Assembly: GCF_050003625.1 (NCBI RefSeq)
Contig: NC_134397.1
Coordinates: forward strand, 272,360,070-272,424,069
Length of the DNA stretch: 64,000 nt
From: Haematobia irritans
Taxonomy: Eukaryota; Arthropoda; Insecta; Diptera; Muscidae
Direction of reading: 5' to 3'
The stretch's first letter is position 1. Every line of letters starts with the position of its first letter. A program made the translations under genes and the position numbers. Below, piece after piece: positions 46,690 to 57,353 of the stretch. The notes under the pieces are model-generated. The model worked only from the letters and a program-made list of their open reading frames with translations. It ran no database searches and was not told the DNA's origin.

Positions 46690-48271
46690 ATCACTATTTA
46701 TGAAAATAAAATGTTGACAAAAAATTCTATAGAAATCAAATTTTGACAACATTTTCTATAGAAATCATATTTTGACAATATTTTCTTTAGAAATAAAATG
46801 TTGACAAAAAATTCTATAGAAATCAAATTTGACAAAATTTTCTATAAAAATCAAAACTTTGACAAAAATTTTTATATCTACATATTTTCAGAAATTTTCT
46901 TTATAAATCAAATGTCGACAAAATTTTCTATAGAAATCTAATTTTGATAAAATTTTCTATAGAAATAAAATGTTGACAAAATTTTCTTTAGAAATCAAAT
47001 TTTGACAAAATTTACCAATTTTTCTATAGAAATAAAATTTTGCAAAATTTTCTATAAAAATCAAAACTTTGACAAAAATTTTTATATCTATATATTTTGA
47101 GAAATTTTCTTTATAAATCAAATGTTGACAAAATTTTCTATAGAAATTTAATTTTGATAAAATTTTCTATAGAAATCAAATGTTGACAAAATTTTCTTTA
47201 GAAATCAAATTTTGACAAAATTGACCAATTTTTCTATAGAAATAAAATTTTGCAAAATTTTCTATAGAAATAAAATTTTGTCAATTTTCTATAGAAATAA
47301 AATTTTGACAAAATTTTCTATAGAAATAAAATTTTGGCAAAATTTCTATAGGAATAAAATTTTAACAAAATTTTCTAGAGAAATAAAAATTTTGACAACA
47401 TTTTCTATAGAAATAGAATTTTGGCAAATTTTCTATAGAAATGAAATTTTGAAAAAATTTTTCTATAGAATTAAAATTTTGAAAAAAAAAAATATATCAA
47501 TATATTTTGAGAAATTTTCCTTAGAAATGAAATATTGGCAAAATTTTCTATAGAAATCAAATTTTGACAAAATTTTCTATAGAAATCAAATTTTGACAAA
47601 ATTTACTATAGAAATCAAATTTTGACAAAATTTTCTATAGAAATGAAATATTGGCAAAATTTTCTATAGAAATAAAATTTTGACAAAATTTTCTATAGAA
47701 ATAAAATTTTGACAAAATTTTCTATAGAAATAAAATTTTGACAAAATTTGCAATAGAAATAAAATTTTGACAACATTTTCTATAGAAATAAAATTTTGAC
47801 AAAATTTTCTATAAAAATAAAATTTTAATAAAATTTTCGATAGAAATAAAATTTTGACAAAATTTTCTATAGAAATAAAATTTTGACAAAATTTTCTATA
47901 GAAATAAAATTTTGACAAAATTTTCTATAGAAATAAAATTTTGACAAAATTTTCTATAGACATAAAATTTTGACAAAATTTGCAATAGAAATAAAATTTT
48001 TACAAAATTTTCTATAGGAATAAATTTTTGACAAAATTTTCTATAGAAATAAAATTTTGACAAAATTTTCTATAGAAATAAAATTTTGACAAAATTTTCA
48101 ATAGAAATAAAATTTTGGCAAAATTTTCTATAGAAATAAAATTTTGACAAAATTTTCTATAGAAATAAAAACTTTGGCAAAATTTTCTATAGAAATAAAA
48201 TTTGGAAAAATTTTCCATAAAAATCAAAATGTTGACAACGTTTTTTAAAGAAATAAAATATTGACAAAATT
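46690..48271. repeat. 29-bp minisatellite, long array, part 1
   Basis: About 50 units of the 29-bp repeat (TTTCTATAGAAA core) with many variants, including local higher-order repeats: 'aaaacttt' and 'tttatatct(a)catattt(t)' variants recur together at 46853-46915 and 47062-47118. Three units equal 29 codons, so long spurious readings such as FYFYRKFCQNFISIENF appear. Confidence 0.92.
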
Positions 48272-48958
48272 AAATGTCACTCCATTTTAAAACGTGTTGT
48301 CCGGTTTTCGAGAAAATTAAGAGTTAAGAGTTAGTTGTATGATGTTTATGTGCGTGTGTGTGTGTGTGAATATCTCTATTCTTTTAATTTATTCATTAGG
48401 TAAATTCCATTTTTGATAAATTCAATAGAGAAACTAATTTATCCAATGTTGATATACTAATTTCTTTAGTTTTTGATATCCTTCCGAGTTTGGATGAATT
48501 GCAGCAAAATTTAATGCAGACCCACAATTGATAGACATATTTGCCAGGATGTATTTGCAAAAGAACTAACCACATTTTAATTATGTATGAGATAGAGAGA
48601 CAGAGAGCAAAAATAAACATTATCTAGTATTACATTAAATGTCAAAGATTCAATTGCTAATGAATGCAATCCTTTTAAGATTACAATACACTATTCAGAT
48701 ATCTTAAATTATTAAAGATCTCTAAATGTATCGAGGTGTTAAAAAACTCGATGCTTTCAGAAGAACCTCTGCAAACATTTAGAATAATTCTAGAAGAACC
48801 TTCATCTTCGTGAATTTTAAATGAATAAATATTTCATACAGTTTTCATGAATAAGTGTGAGTTTATACTACACTAAACAAAGTTTAATTGTATCCAAAGA
48901 TTTTGAGTTTGGTATTGATTCCGAGCTAAAGAATTTTTTAGTGAACTATCTGGCTTTA
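48272..48958 (+). repeat. 0.69-kb segment inserted in the minisatellite (copy of 53874-54564)
   Basis: Identical, as far as I can see, to 53874-54564 (shift 5606). It includes a GT microsatellite near 48352-48367 and the start of an F-family sequence (cactaaacaaagtttaattg). It is embedded in the 29-bp array, and the 156 bp of array before it (48116-48271) are repeated directly after it (48959-49114). Confidence 0.88.
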
Positions 48959-49943
48959 TGGCAAAATTTTCTATAGAAATAAAATTTTGACAAAATTTTC
49001 TATAGAAATAAAAACTTTGGCAAAATTTTCTATAGAAATAAAATTTGGAAAAATTTTCCATAAAAATCAAAATGTTGACAACGTTTTTTAAAGAAATAAA
49101 ATATTGACAAAATTTTCTATAGAAATAAAATGTTGAAAAAATTTTCTATAGAATTAAAATTTTGACAAAATTTTCTATAAGAATCAAATTTTCTATAGAA
49201 ATCAAATTTTGATAAAATTTTCTATAGAAATAAAATTTTGACAAAATTTTCTTTAGAAATCAAATTTCAACAAAATTTCTTTAGTAATCAACTATTGACA
49301 AAATTTTCTATAGAAATACAATTTTGACAAAATTTTCTATAGAAATACAATTTTGATAAAAATTTTTATAGAAATAAAATTTTGACAAAATTTTCTACAG
49401 AAATATAATTTTGACAAAATGTTCTATTGAAATAAAATTTTGACAAAATTTTCTATAAAAATAAATGTTTGACAAAATATTCTGAAGAAATCAAATTTTG
49501 ACAAAATTTTCTTTAGAAATCAAATTTTGACATTTTCTATAGAAATAAAATTTTCTATAGAAATCAAATTTTGACAACATTTTCTATAGAAATCAAATTT
49601 TGTCAAAATGTTCTTTAGAAATCAAATTTTGGAAAAATTGACTAATTTTTCTATAGAAATAAAATTTTGCAAAATTTTCTATAGAAATAAAATTTGGAAA
49701 AATTTTCCATAAAAATCAAAATGTTGACAAAGTTTTTTAAAGAAATAAAATGTTGACAACATTTTCTATAGAAATAAAATGTTGAAAAAATTGTCTATAA
49801 AATTAAAATTTTTACAAAATTTTTAATAGAAATCAAATTTTCTATAGAAATCAAATTTTGACAAAATTTTCTTTAGAAATCAAATTTTGACGACATTTTC
49901 TATAGAAATAAAATTTTGTCTAAATTTTCTTCAATTTCAAATT
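48959..49943. repeat. 29-bp minisatellite, part 2
   Basis: Continuation of the array. The first 156 bp repeat 48116-48271 exactly, including the variants 'aaaactttggc' and 'gacaacgttttttaaag'. Confidence 0.92.
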
Positions 49944-49944
49944 T

Positions 49945-50608
49945 TGTTGTTTTTTTTTATTTCAGCTTAAAACCATGCATTGACTAAACTACAAGTGTAG
50001 ATTAACCAACAGAGGAAAAGAATGTTTGTAAAATTTATTTGGGCAAAGCCCTATAGACTGCAAGATGGTTGGATGCACGCACGTTTCGTAATTACCACAT
50101 TCCTCATCAGCATCCTCTACTTGCAGCAAAACTATGAACCAATTATCAGAATAAATTCAGGCAGTTCATTAAACCACACTTGAACCTTCCGAAAAAAGGT
50201 TTTACATGATAGCCGGCGTATGCCGAAATAAATTCGTACAAATATATCTCTTTTCCTTTGCCACTGTCAAATCATCGATTTGAGTGCAGTTGGCTTTGTT
50301 TATTTTGAGCGTGCTTCCTCTTCTTTCTTTCATTTTGACAAAATTTTCCATTGAAATCAAATTTTGAAAAAAATTTCAATAGAAATCAATGTTTACCAAA
50401 TATTCCATAGAAATCAAATTTTGAAGAAAAAAAATCTATAGAAATCAATTTTTATTCTATTTTATTCTATAGAAATCAAATTTTGAAAAAATTTTCTTGT
50501 AGTCAAAATAGCTTTGCCCAAATATATTTTACAAATATATTTTTCCTCTGCTGGTTAAGCTACTCTTGTATAGCGCGTATAGTTTTAAGATGAAATCAAA
50601 AAACAATA
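49945..50608. mobile_element. long-inverted-repeat element M, copy 1
   Basis: The left arm from 49946 (ttgttttttttta, 'atttcagcttaaaaccatgc', then 'tacaagtgtagattaacca' and 'atttatttgggcaaagc') is mirrored imperfectly by the right arm to about 50607 ('gctttgcccaaatatatttt', 'tggttaagctactcttgta', 'atagttttaagatgaaatca'). The arms span roughly 100 bp each, interrupted by small loops, foldback style. The interior has 'cctcatcagcatcctctact' and a short 29-bp-type array near 50335-50500. No ORF. It sits in the minisatellite. Confidence 0.65.
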
Positions 50609-51503
50609 GACATTTTCTATAGAAATAAAATTTTGGCAAAATTTCTATAGGAATAAAATTTTATCAAAATTTTCTATAGAAATAAAAATTTTGACAAAAT
50701 TTTCTATAGAAATAGAATTTTGGCAAATTTTCTATAGAAATGAAATTTGACAAAATTTTCTATATAAATCAAAATTTTGACAAAATTTTCGAAAGAAATA
50801 AAATTTTGAAAAAAATTTCTATAGAATTAAATTTTTTAAAAAATTTTCTGTAGAATTAAAATTTTGAAAAAAAATATATCAATATATTTTGGGAAATTTT
50901 CCTTAGAAATGAAATATTGGCAAAATTTTCTATAGAAATCAAATTTTGACAAAATTTTCTTTAGAAATCAAATTTTGACAAAATTTACTATAGAAATCAA
51001 ATTTTGACAAAATTTTCTATAGTAATAAAATTTTGACAAAAAATTTTTCTATAGAAATGAAATTTTAACAAACTTTTCTATAGAAATAAAATTTTGGCAA
51101 AATTTTCTATAGAAATAAAATTTTGACAAAATTTTCTATAGAAATCAAATTTGGAAAATTTTTCCATAAAAATCAAAATGTTGACAAAGTTTTTTAAAGA
51201 AATAAAATGTTGACAAAATTTTCTATAGAAATAAAATGTTGAAAAAATTGTCTATAGAGTTAAAATTTTGAAAAAAAATTGTCTATAGAATTAAAATTTT
51301 GACAAAATTTTCTATAGAAATCAAATTTTATTAAATTTTCTATAGAAATCAAATTTTGACAAAATTTTCTTTAGAAATCAAATTTTGACAACATTTTCTA
51401 TAGAAATAAAATTTTAACAAAAGTTTCTATAGAAATCAAATTTTGACAACATTTTCTATAGAAATCAAATTTTGTCAAAATTTTCCTTAGAAATCAAATT
51501 TTT
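50609..51503. repeat. 29-bp minisatellite, part 3
   Basis: About 30 units between the two M elements. Several variants (ggcaaaatttctataggaat; aaaaaaaatatatcaatata) match the 47330-47520 region, which suggests block duplication within the array. Confidence 0.9.
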
Positions 51504-52358
51504 GTTGTTTTTTTTTTATTTCAGCTTAAAACCATGCATTGACTAAACTACAAGTGTACCTTAACCAACAGAGAGAGAGAAAAGAATGTTTGTAAAATTT
51601 ATTTGGGCAAAGCCCTATAGACTTTTTTAAAGAAATATGCACGCACGTTTCGGAATTACCACATTCCTCATCAGCATCCTCTACTTGCAGCTAAACTATC
51701 AACCAATTATCAGAATAAATTCAGGCAGTGCATTAAACCCAACAATGAACCACACTTGAACCTTCCGAAAAAAGGTTTTTACATGATAGCCGGCTTATGC
51801 CGAAATAAATTCGTACAAATACAGTATGTCAAGAAAGTCTTTTGACATTGCCAAATATTTCAAATTCTAGAAATAATTGAAATATTAAATATTTTATTAA
51901 ATTTTTAATTCTGTGTACGTATGTATACTTTGCAAAATACATAATAAAATATTTTTTTAAAATTTCATTATATTTAATTTTGGAACAAAACATAATTTTT
52001 ATCCCATTGTCAAAACACTTTCTTGACAAACTGTATATCTCTTTTCCTTTGCCACTGTCAAATCATCGATTTGAGTGCAGTTGGCTTGGTTTATTTTGAG
52101 CGTGCTTCCTCTTCTTTCTTTCATTTTAACAAAATTTTCCATAGAAATCAAATTTTGAAAAAAAAAAATCGATAGAAATCAATTTTTATTCTATGCTATT
52201 TTTATTCTATTTTATTCTATAGAAATCAAATTTTGACAATATTTTCTTGTAGTCAAAATAGCTTTGCCCAAATTAATTTTACACATATATTTTTCCTCTG
52301 CGGGTTAAGCTACTCTTGTATACCGCGTATAGTTTTAAGATGAAATCAAAAAACAATA
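51504..52358. mobile_element. long-inverted-repeat element M, copy 2, with nested MITE
   Basis: Same arms and flanking array as copy 1, displaced by about 1569 bases at the left side. It differs by point changes, a gagaga insertion near 51575, an altered stretch near 51622-51635, a small 'cccaacaatgaa' insertion and a 212-bp MITE at 51822-52033. Copy 1 and copy 2 with their arrays form a higher-order repeat of about 1.57 kb. Confidence 0.65.
51822..52033. mobile_element. Tc1-like MITE with empty-site proof
   Basis: The ends CAGTATGTCAAGAAAGTC(TTTTGACA) and CAGTTTGTCAAGAAAGTG(TTTTGACA) are inverted repeats of about 26 bp, flanked by TA on both sides. Element M copy 1 has the corresponding unoccupied sequence 'tacaaatatatctc' near 50236-50249 with a single TA, which confirms the borders. 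At 212 bp with no ORF it is non-autonomous. Confidence 0.88.
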
Positions 52359-52437
52359 GACATTTTCTATAGAAATAAAATTTTGTCAAAATTTTCTAAA
52401 GAAGTAAAATTTTGACAAAATTTTCTATAGAAAGGGG
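52359..52437. repeat. 29-bp minisatellite, end of array
   Basis: The last two to three units before unique sequence begins at about 52438. Confidence 0.8.
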
Positions 52438-53873
52438 TCAGTTTTAATTGGTTAGTATAGCAAACCTCCCCACATTTTAAAGGTTTCCCGATTTCAGAGT
52501 ATCCAAGTTTGAGGGTTTTCACAGCATTTTTATCTAGCTTTTAAAATAAGTAATTTCGATACCCTTAACAATTATTGGACACTTCATAAACCATTAGCTT
52601 GAATGTATTTTCTTCTGAAAAAAATCTTATAAATTATTTGCAACTGAATTTTATTTATTAACAAATGTCATGGCATATATCATAGGATAAATGAAAACAA
52701 TTCGGAAAGAGGACATATTTTCGATGAATGCCAAAATTTGAGGGATCCTCCATCTTTGAAGAACACCAGAGGACAAAAAAACAATTCTTAAAATTATTAC
52801 TTATACGACATAGGGGTATGCAAGTAGGTGGTTGTTTATGTCGTATGAATGCTGGCGTTAGCGATAATAAATATCAATCATACGGCACATATGCCCAAGG
52901 CAATGATTCACATACATTTCAAATATTGCTCTTTTTTAAATATTTAAACAAGGTTACGTACCTACCACCTACATACTAGGTATTTTTTTTTGGTTTTGTT
53001 TTTCATTTCAAAGATGATTGTCTTTCATGAGCCTGTTTTCAGTGGAATGCCAATCATTTTCTTTTCGGTTCTTGGTTTTTTTCTCTTTTTTGTTTTTGTT
53101 TCACCAAGTCACCTTTGGGAAAATTCAGCAATTTTAGCATTCTTTAGACAAATACATACTCACACGCATACACTTATATTCCTTCAGAGACCACAAACAA
53201 TATAGAACAGAAATCCCCCCACTTTTCTTTAAAAAATGACATTCAAGTGAGAATCGCATACTCATTCACATGCTCACAATCATCGAGGGAAAAATAGATG
53301 AAAATTGCAAACAGAAGAAAAACCAAACACTCAAATCTACTCACAAAGCAAATAGCAGCTAGCAATAATATCAGCAGCAGCAGCAACAAAAACGACAACA
53401 AAACCCCAGGAAAAATGGAAATGAAATGAAATTTAATAGAAATGCGATTCATAGCTGGCAAATGCTTTTAGTTGATTAGATTTTGGCCCCACTTTAAATA
53501 TTTAAACTTGCAAATGATTAATTTCATTTGGCATTCTTAAGAAAATCTTAGTAATTCCTCAAACCTAGTTTATTGCAAATATGTTAACGTTCATAACTCA
53601 AAGGTATATGGTGGGGCGGGGGATGTATTAATGATGTGAGATTACCCGTATATTTCATTCCTGTCTGTAAGATAAAAAATTATTTTCAATATTGCCAGTT
53701 GCCTTAGTGGCTTCCCTACTTGTCAATGACCATCTGGAAAACATTATTCCCTTTTTAATTGGAAATAAATTTTAATTAATTTCGTTTTGATATATTTTGT
53801 AATTTTTGCTAAATTCTCAATACTCAGAAACTTTTAAGTGCACACGAATACCAAAAAATTTTGGTAAATTATT
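52438..53873. other. unassigned DNA
   Basis: Apart from a CAGCAGCAGCAG/CAACAA run near 53370-53400 and a GAGA/CA-rich piece near 53155-53170, I see no element or gene. The leucine-rich minus-strand reading here is only the complement of the CAG/CAA run. The first 100 bases ('ggtttcccgatttcagagta') may be a decayed Helentron-like piece. Confidence 0.3.
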
Positions 53874-54564
53874 AATTAAATGTCACTCCATTTTAAAACG
53901 TGTTGTCCGGTTTTCGAGAAAATTAAGAGTTAAGAGTTAGTTGTATGATGTTTATGTGCGTGTGTGTGTGTGTGAATATCTCTATTCTTTTAATTTATTC
54001 ATTAGGTAAATTCCATTTTTGATAAATTCAATAGAGAAACTAATTTATCCAATGTTGATATACTAATTTCTTTAGTTTTTGATATCCTTCCGAGTTTGGA
54101 TGAATTGCAGCAAAATTTAATGCAGACCCACAATTGATAGACATATTTGCCAGGATGTATTTGCAAAAGAACTAACCACATTTTAATTATGTATGAGATA
54201 GAGAGACAGAGAGCAAAAATAAACATTATCTAGTATTACATTAAATGTCAAAGATTCAATTGCTAATGAATGCAATCCTTTTAAGATTACAATACACTAT
54301 TCAGATATCTTAAATTATTAAAGATCTCTAAATGTATCGAGGTGTTAAAAAACTCGATGCTTTCAGAAGAACCTCTGCAAACATTTAGAATAATTCTAGA
54401 AGAACCTTCATCTTCGTGAATTTTAAATGAATAAATATTTCATACAGTTTTCATGAATAAGTGTGAGTTTATACTACACTAAACAAAGTTTAATTGTATC
54501 CAAAGATTTTGAGTTTGGTATTGATTCCGAGCTAAAGAATTTTTTAGTGAACTATCTGGCTTTA
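53874..54564 (+). repeat. 0.69-kb segment, likely source copy
   Basis: Same sequence as 48268-48958, but here its right end continues naturally into the F-family sequence (ggctttaagattaataat), so this is probably the original location. It contains a (GT)n run near 53957-53973. Confidence 0.8.
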
Positions 54565-54941
54565 AGATTAATAATATTAAAATTTGGATACAGATCTCAT
54601 TTATCGAATTTTGGTATCATTTCGCTTTATACTAATAAAGCTCTTTAGGTACAAACAAATGTCACTTTAAAAATCAAATTTTTACGCATACTTCAAAATA
54701 AAAAAATGTTCTCTTAATTCCAAAAAAATTGAAACCTTGGTTTGTACCTAAAGAGCTTTATTAGTATAAAGCGAAATGATACCAAAATTCGATAAATGAG
54801 ATCTGTATCCAAATTTTAATATTATTAATCTTAAAGCCAGATAGTTCACTAAAAAATGCCAAATCCTCAAATTAAGTTCTAGCCTATAAGCGTTTTTATC
54901 TTAAATCTATAGATTCAATATTTTCGTTCATTTAAGGACGA
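54477..54941 (+). mobile_element. F-family element, left part
   Basis: TA then CACTAAACAAAGTTTAATTG, with 'tggtattgattccgagctaa'. It contains the long perfect inverted repeat at 54539-54857 and is cut at 54941 by a Helentron-like element. F-like sequence resumes after 57353. Confidence 0.5.
54539..54857. repeat. perfect 118-bp inverted repeat with 83-base loop
   Basis: The left arm 54539-54656 and right arm 54740-54857 are exact reverse complements over all 118 bases by my reading. The arms start at attttttagtgaac and meet the loop at ctctttaggtacaaac. A transcript through this region would fold into a long perfect hairpin. Confidence 0.93.
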
Positions 54942-55680
54942 TTTTTATACCCTCCACCATAGGATGGGGGTATATTAAATTTGTCATTCCGTTTGTAACA
55001 CATCGAAATATTGCTCTAAGACCTCATAAAGTATATATATTCTGGGTCGTGGTGAAATTCTGAGTCGATCTGAGCATAACCGTCCGTCCGTCCGTCCGTC
55101 TGTTGAAATCACGCTAACTTCCGAACGAAACAAGCTATCGACTTGAAACTTGGCACAAGTAGTTGTTATTGAAGTAGGTCGGAAGGTATTGCAAATGGGC
55201 CATATCGGTCCACTTTTACGTATAGCCCCTATATAAACGGACCCCCAAATTTGGCTTGCGGAGACTCTAAGAGAAGCAAATTTCATCCGATCCGGTTGAA
55301 ATTTAGTACATGGTGTCACCATATGAGCTCTAACAACCATGCAAAAATTGGCCCACATGGGTCCATAATTATATATAGCCCCCATATAAACCGATCCCCT
55401 GATTTGGCTTGCGGAGCCTCTAAGGGAAGCAAATTTCACCCGATCCGGCTGAAATTTGGTACATGGTGTAAGTATTTGTCTCTAACAGCTATGCAAAAAT
55501 TGGTCCACATCGGTCAATAATTATATATTGGCCCCATATAAACCGATCCCCCGATTTGGCTTGCAGAGCCTCTAAGAGAAGCAAATTTCATTCGATCCTG
55601 CTGAAATTTGGTACACGGTGTTAGTATATGGTCTTTAATGACCATGCAAAAAATGGTCCACATCGGTTCATAATTATATA

Positions 55681-56612
55681 GGGTGATTTGTTAAGAGCTT
55701 GATAACTTTTTTTTAAAAAAAAACGCATAAAATTTGCAAAATCTCATCGGTTCTTTATTTAAAACGTTAGATTGGTCCATGACATTTACTTTTTGAAGAT
55801 AATTTCATTTAAATGTTGACCGCGGCTGCGTCTTAGGTGGTCCATTCGGAAAGTCCAATTTTGGGCAACTTTTTCGAGCATTTCGGCCGGAATAGCCCGA
55901 ATTTCTTCGGAAATGTTGTCTTCCAAAGCTGGAATAGTTGCTGGCTTATTTCTGTAGACTTTAGACTTGACGTAGCCCCACAAAAAATAGTCTAAAGGCG
56001 TCAAATCGCATGATCTTGGTGGCCAACTTACCGGTCCATTTCTTGAGATGAATTGTTCTCCGAAGTTTTCCCTCAAAATGGCCATAGAATCGCGAGCTGT
56101 GTGGCATGTATCGCCATCTTGTTGAAACCACATCTCAACCAAGTTCAGTTCTTCCATTTTTGGCAACAAAAAGTTTGTTAGCATCGAACGATAGCGATCG
56201 CCATTCACCGTAACGTTGCGTCCAACAGCATCTTTGAAAAAATACGGTCCAATGATTCCACCAGCGTACAAACCACACCAAACAGTGCATTTTTCGGGAT
56301 GCATGGGCAGTTCTTGAACGGCTTCTGGTTGCTCTTCACTCCAAATGCGGCAATTTTGCTTATTTACGTAGCCATTCAACCAGAAATGAGCCTCATCGCT
56401 GAACAAAATTTGTCGATAAAAAAGCGGATTTTCTGCCACTGATTTTGGTAATAAAATTCAATGATTTGCAAGCGTTGCTCGTTAGTAAGTCTATTCATGA
56501 TGAAATGTCAAAGCATACTGAGCATCTTTCTCTTTGACACCATGTCTGAAATCCCACGTGATCTGTCAAATACTAATGCATGAAAATCCTAACCTCAAAA
56601 GAATCACCCTTT
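55681..56612 (-). mobile_element. mariner-like (DD41D type) deletion derivative
   Basis: The ends gggtgattt (55681) and its counterpart gaatcaccctt (to 56612) are short inverted repeats in a TATA-rich target (attatata / atatagcc). The 932-bp element consists almost entirely of the transposase relic. Outside it, the Helentron-like repeat ('ggttcataattatata' to 'tatagcctccatataaacc') is restored when the insert is removed. Confidence 0.8.
55786..56497 (-). pseudogene. mariner-superfamily transposase, N-terminal deletion
   Basis: The open part (56439-55786, 217 residues) covers the catalytic domain: ILFSDEAHFWLNGYVNKQN with the first Asp, HPEKCTVWCGLYAGGIIGPY, WFQQDGDTCHTA with the second Asp, then WPPRSCDLTPLDYFLWG with the third acid, 42 residues after the second, i.e. 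DD41D spacing as in the rosa/visitor-type branch. The C-terminus HLNEIIFKK ends naturally. Upstream, MNRLTNEQRLQIIEFYYQN starts near 56497 and is joined in another frame to the catalytic part: the DNA-binding domain (about 110 codons) is deleted. The catalytic acids are intact but the protein should not bind its ends. Confidence 0.82.
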
Positions 56613-57353
56613 ATATAGCCTCCATATAAACCGATCACCAGATTTGGCCTCCGGAGCCTCTTGGAATACCAAAATTCATTTGATTTAGTTGAAATTTGGT
56701 ACATGGTGTCAATATATGGCCTAAACACTCATGCAAAAATTGGTCGAAATCAGTCCATAATTATATATAGCCCCCATATAAATCGATCCCCAGATTTGAC
56801 CTCCGGTGCTTTTTGGAGAAGCAAAATTCATCCGATCTGGTTGAAATTTGGTACGTGGTGGTAGTATATGATATTTAACAGCCATGCCAAAAGTGGTCCA
56901 TATCGGTCCATAATCATATATAGCCCCCATATAAACCGATCCCGAGAGTTGGTTTTGGAGCCTCTTGGAGGAGCAAATTTCATCCGAGTCAGTTGAAATT
57001 TGGTACATTGTGCTAGTATATGGCCGTTAACAACCATGCCTAAGTAGGTCCATATCGGCCTATAGTTATATATAGCACTCAGATAAATCGATCCCCAATC
57101 ACACAAAAATTGGTCCATATCAAGTTCAAATTTGTATATAGCCCCCATATTAGCGACCACCATATTTCAATTCTGGCTCTCTACCACGTATGGACTAACT
57201 CACAATTTAGAAAACGATGTTAAGAAGTTTTAAGATGCCACAACCCAATTAATTCGATTGTGAATGACAGTCTTTCGTCGAAGTTTCTACGCAATCCATG
57301 GTGGAGGGTACATAAGATTCGGCCTGGCCGAACTTACGGCCGTATATACTTGT

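Larger units (their letters stand above)
54942..57353 (+). mobile_element. Helentron-like element, family D, with nested transposon
   Basis: The 5' hairpin TATACCCtccaccataggat + gggggTATA lies at 54946-54974, followed by 'aaagtatatatattctgggt', a GTCCGTCC microsatellite at 55081-55100, tandem units from 55190 (catataaaccgatcccc landmarks), an inserted transposon at 55681-56612, further units to 57160, then 'caatccatggtggagggta', the hairpin TTCGGCCtGGCCGAA (57319-57333) and the ACTTGT end. Both ends are present, so this is a full-length non-autonomous copy. Confidence 0.7.

Noticed and set aside
47664..48227. Phe/Tyr-rich ORFs (FYFYRKFCQNF repeats) as membrane proteins
   Set aside because: They are translations of the 29-bp minisatellite: three units make 29 codons, so all frames give repeating peptides.
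46690..52437. CRISPR-like array of 29-bp repeats
   Set aside because: Units are directly adjacent without spacers, AT-rich and degenerate, in a fly nuclear genome; it is a minisatellite.
52800..52925. microRNA-like hairpin (tatgtcgtatgaatg pairing with caatcatacggcacata)
   Set aside because: The stem is only about 14 bp with bulges and a large loop, too weak to call without small-RNA data.
53243..53461. Leucine-rich 72-residue ORF as a membrane protein
   Set aside because: The leucines are the complement of a CAG/CAA microsatellite; there is no further coding signal.
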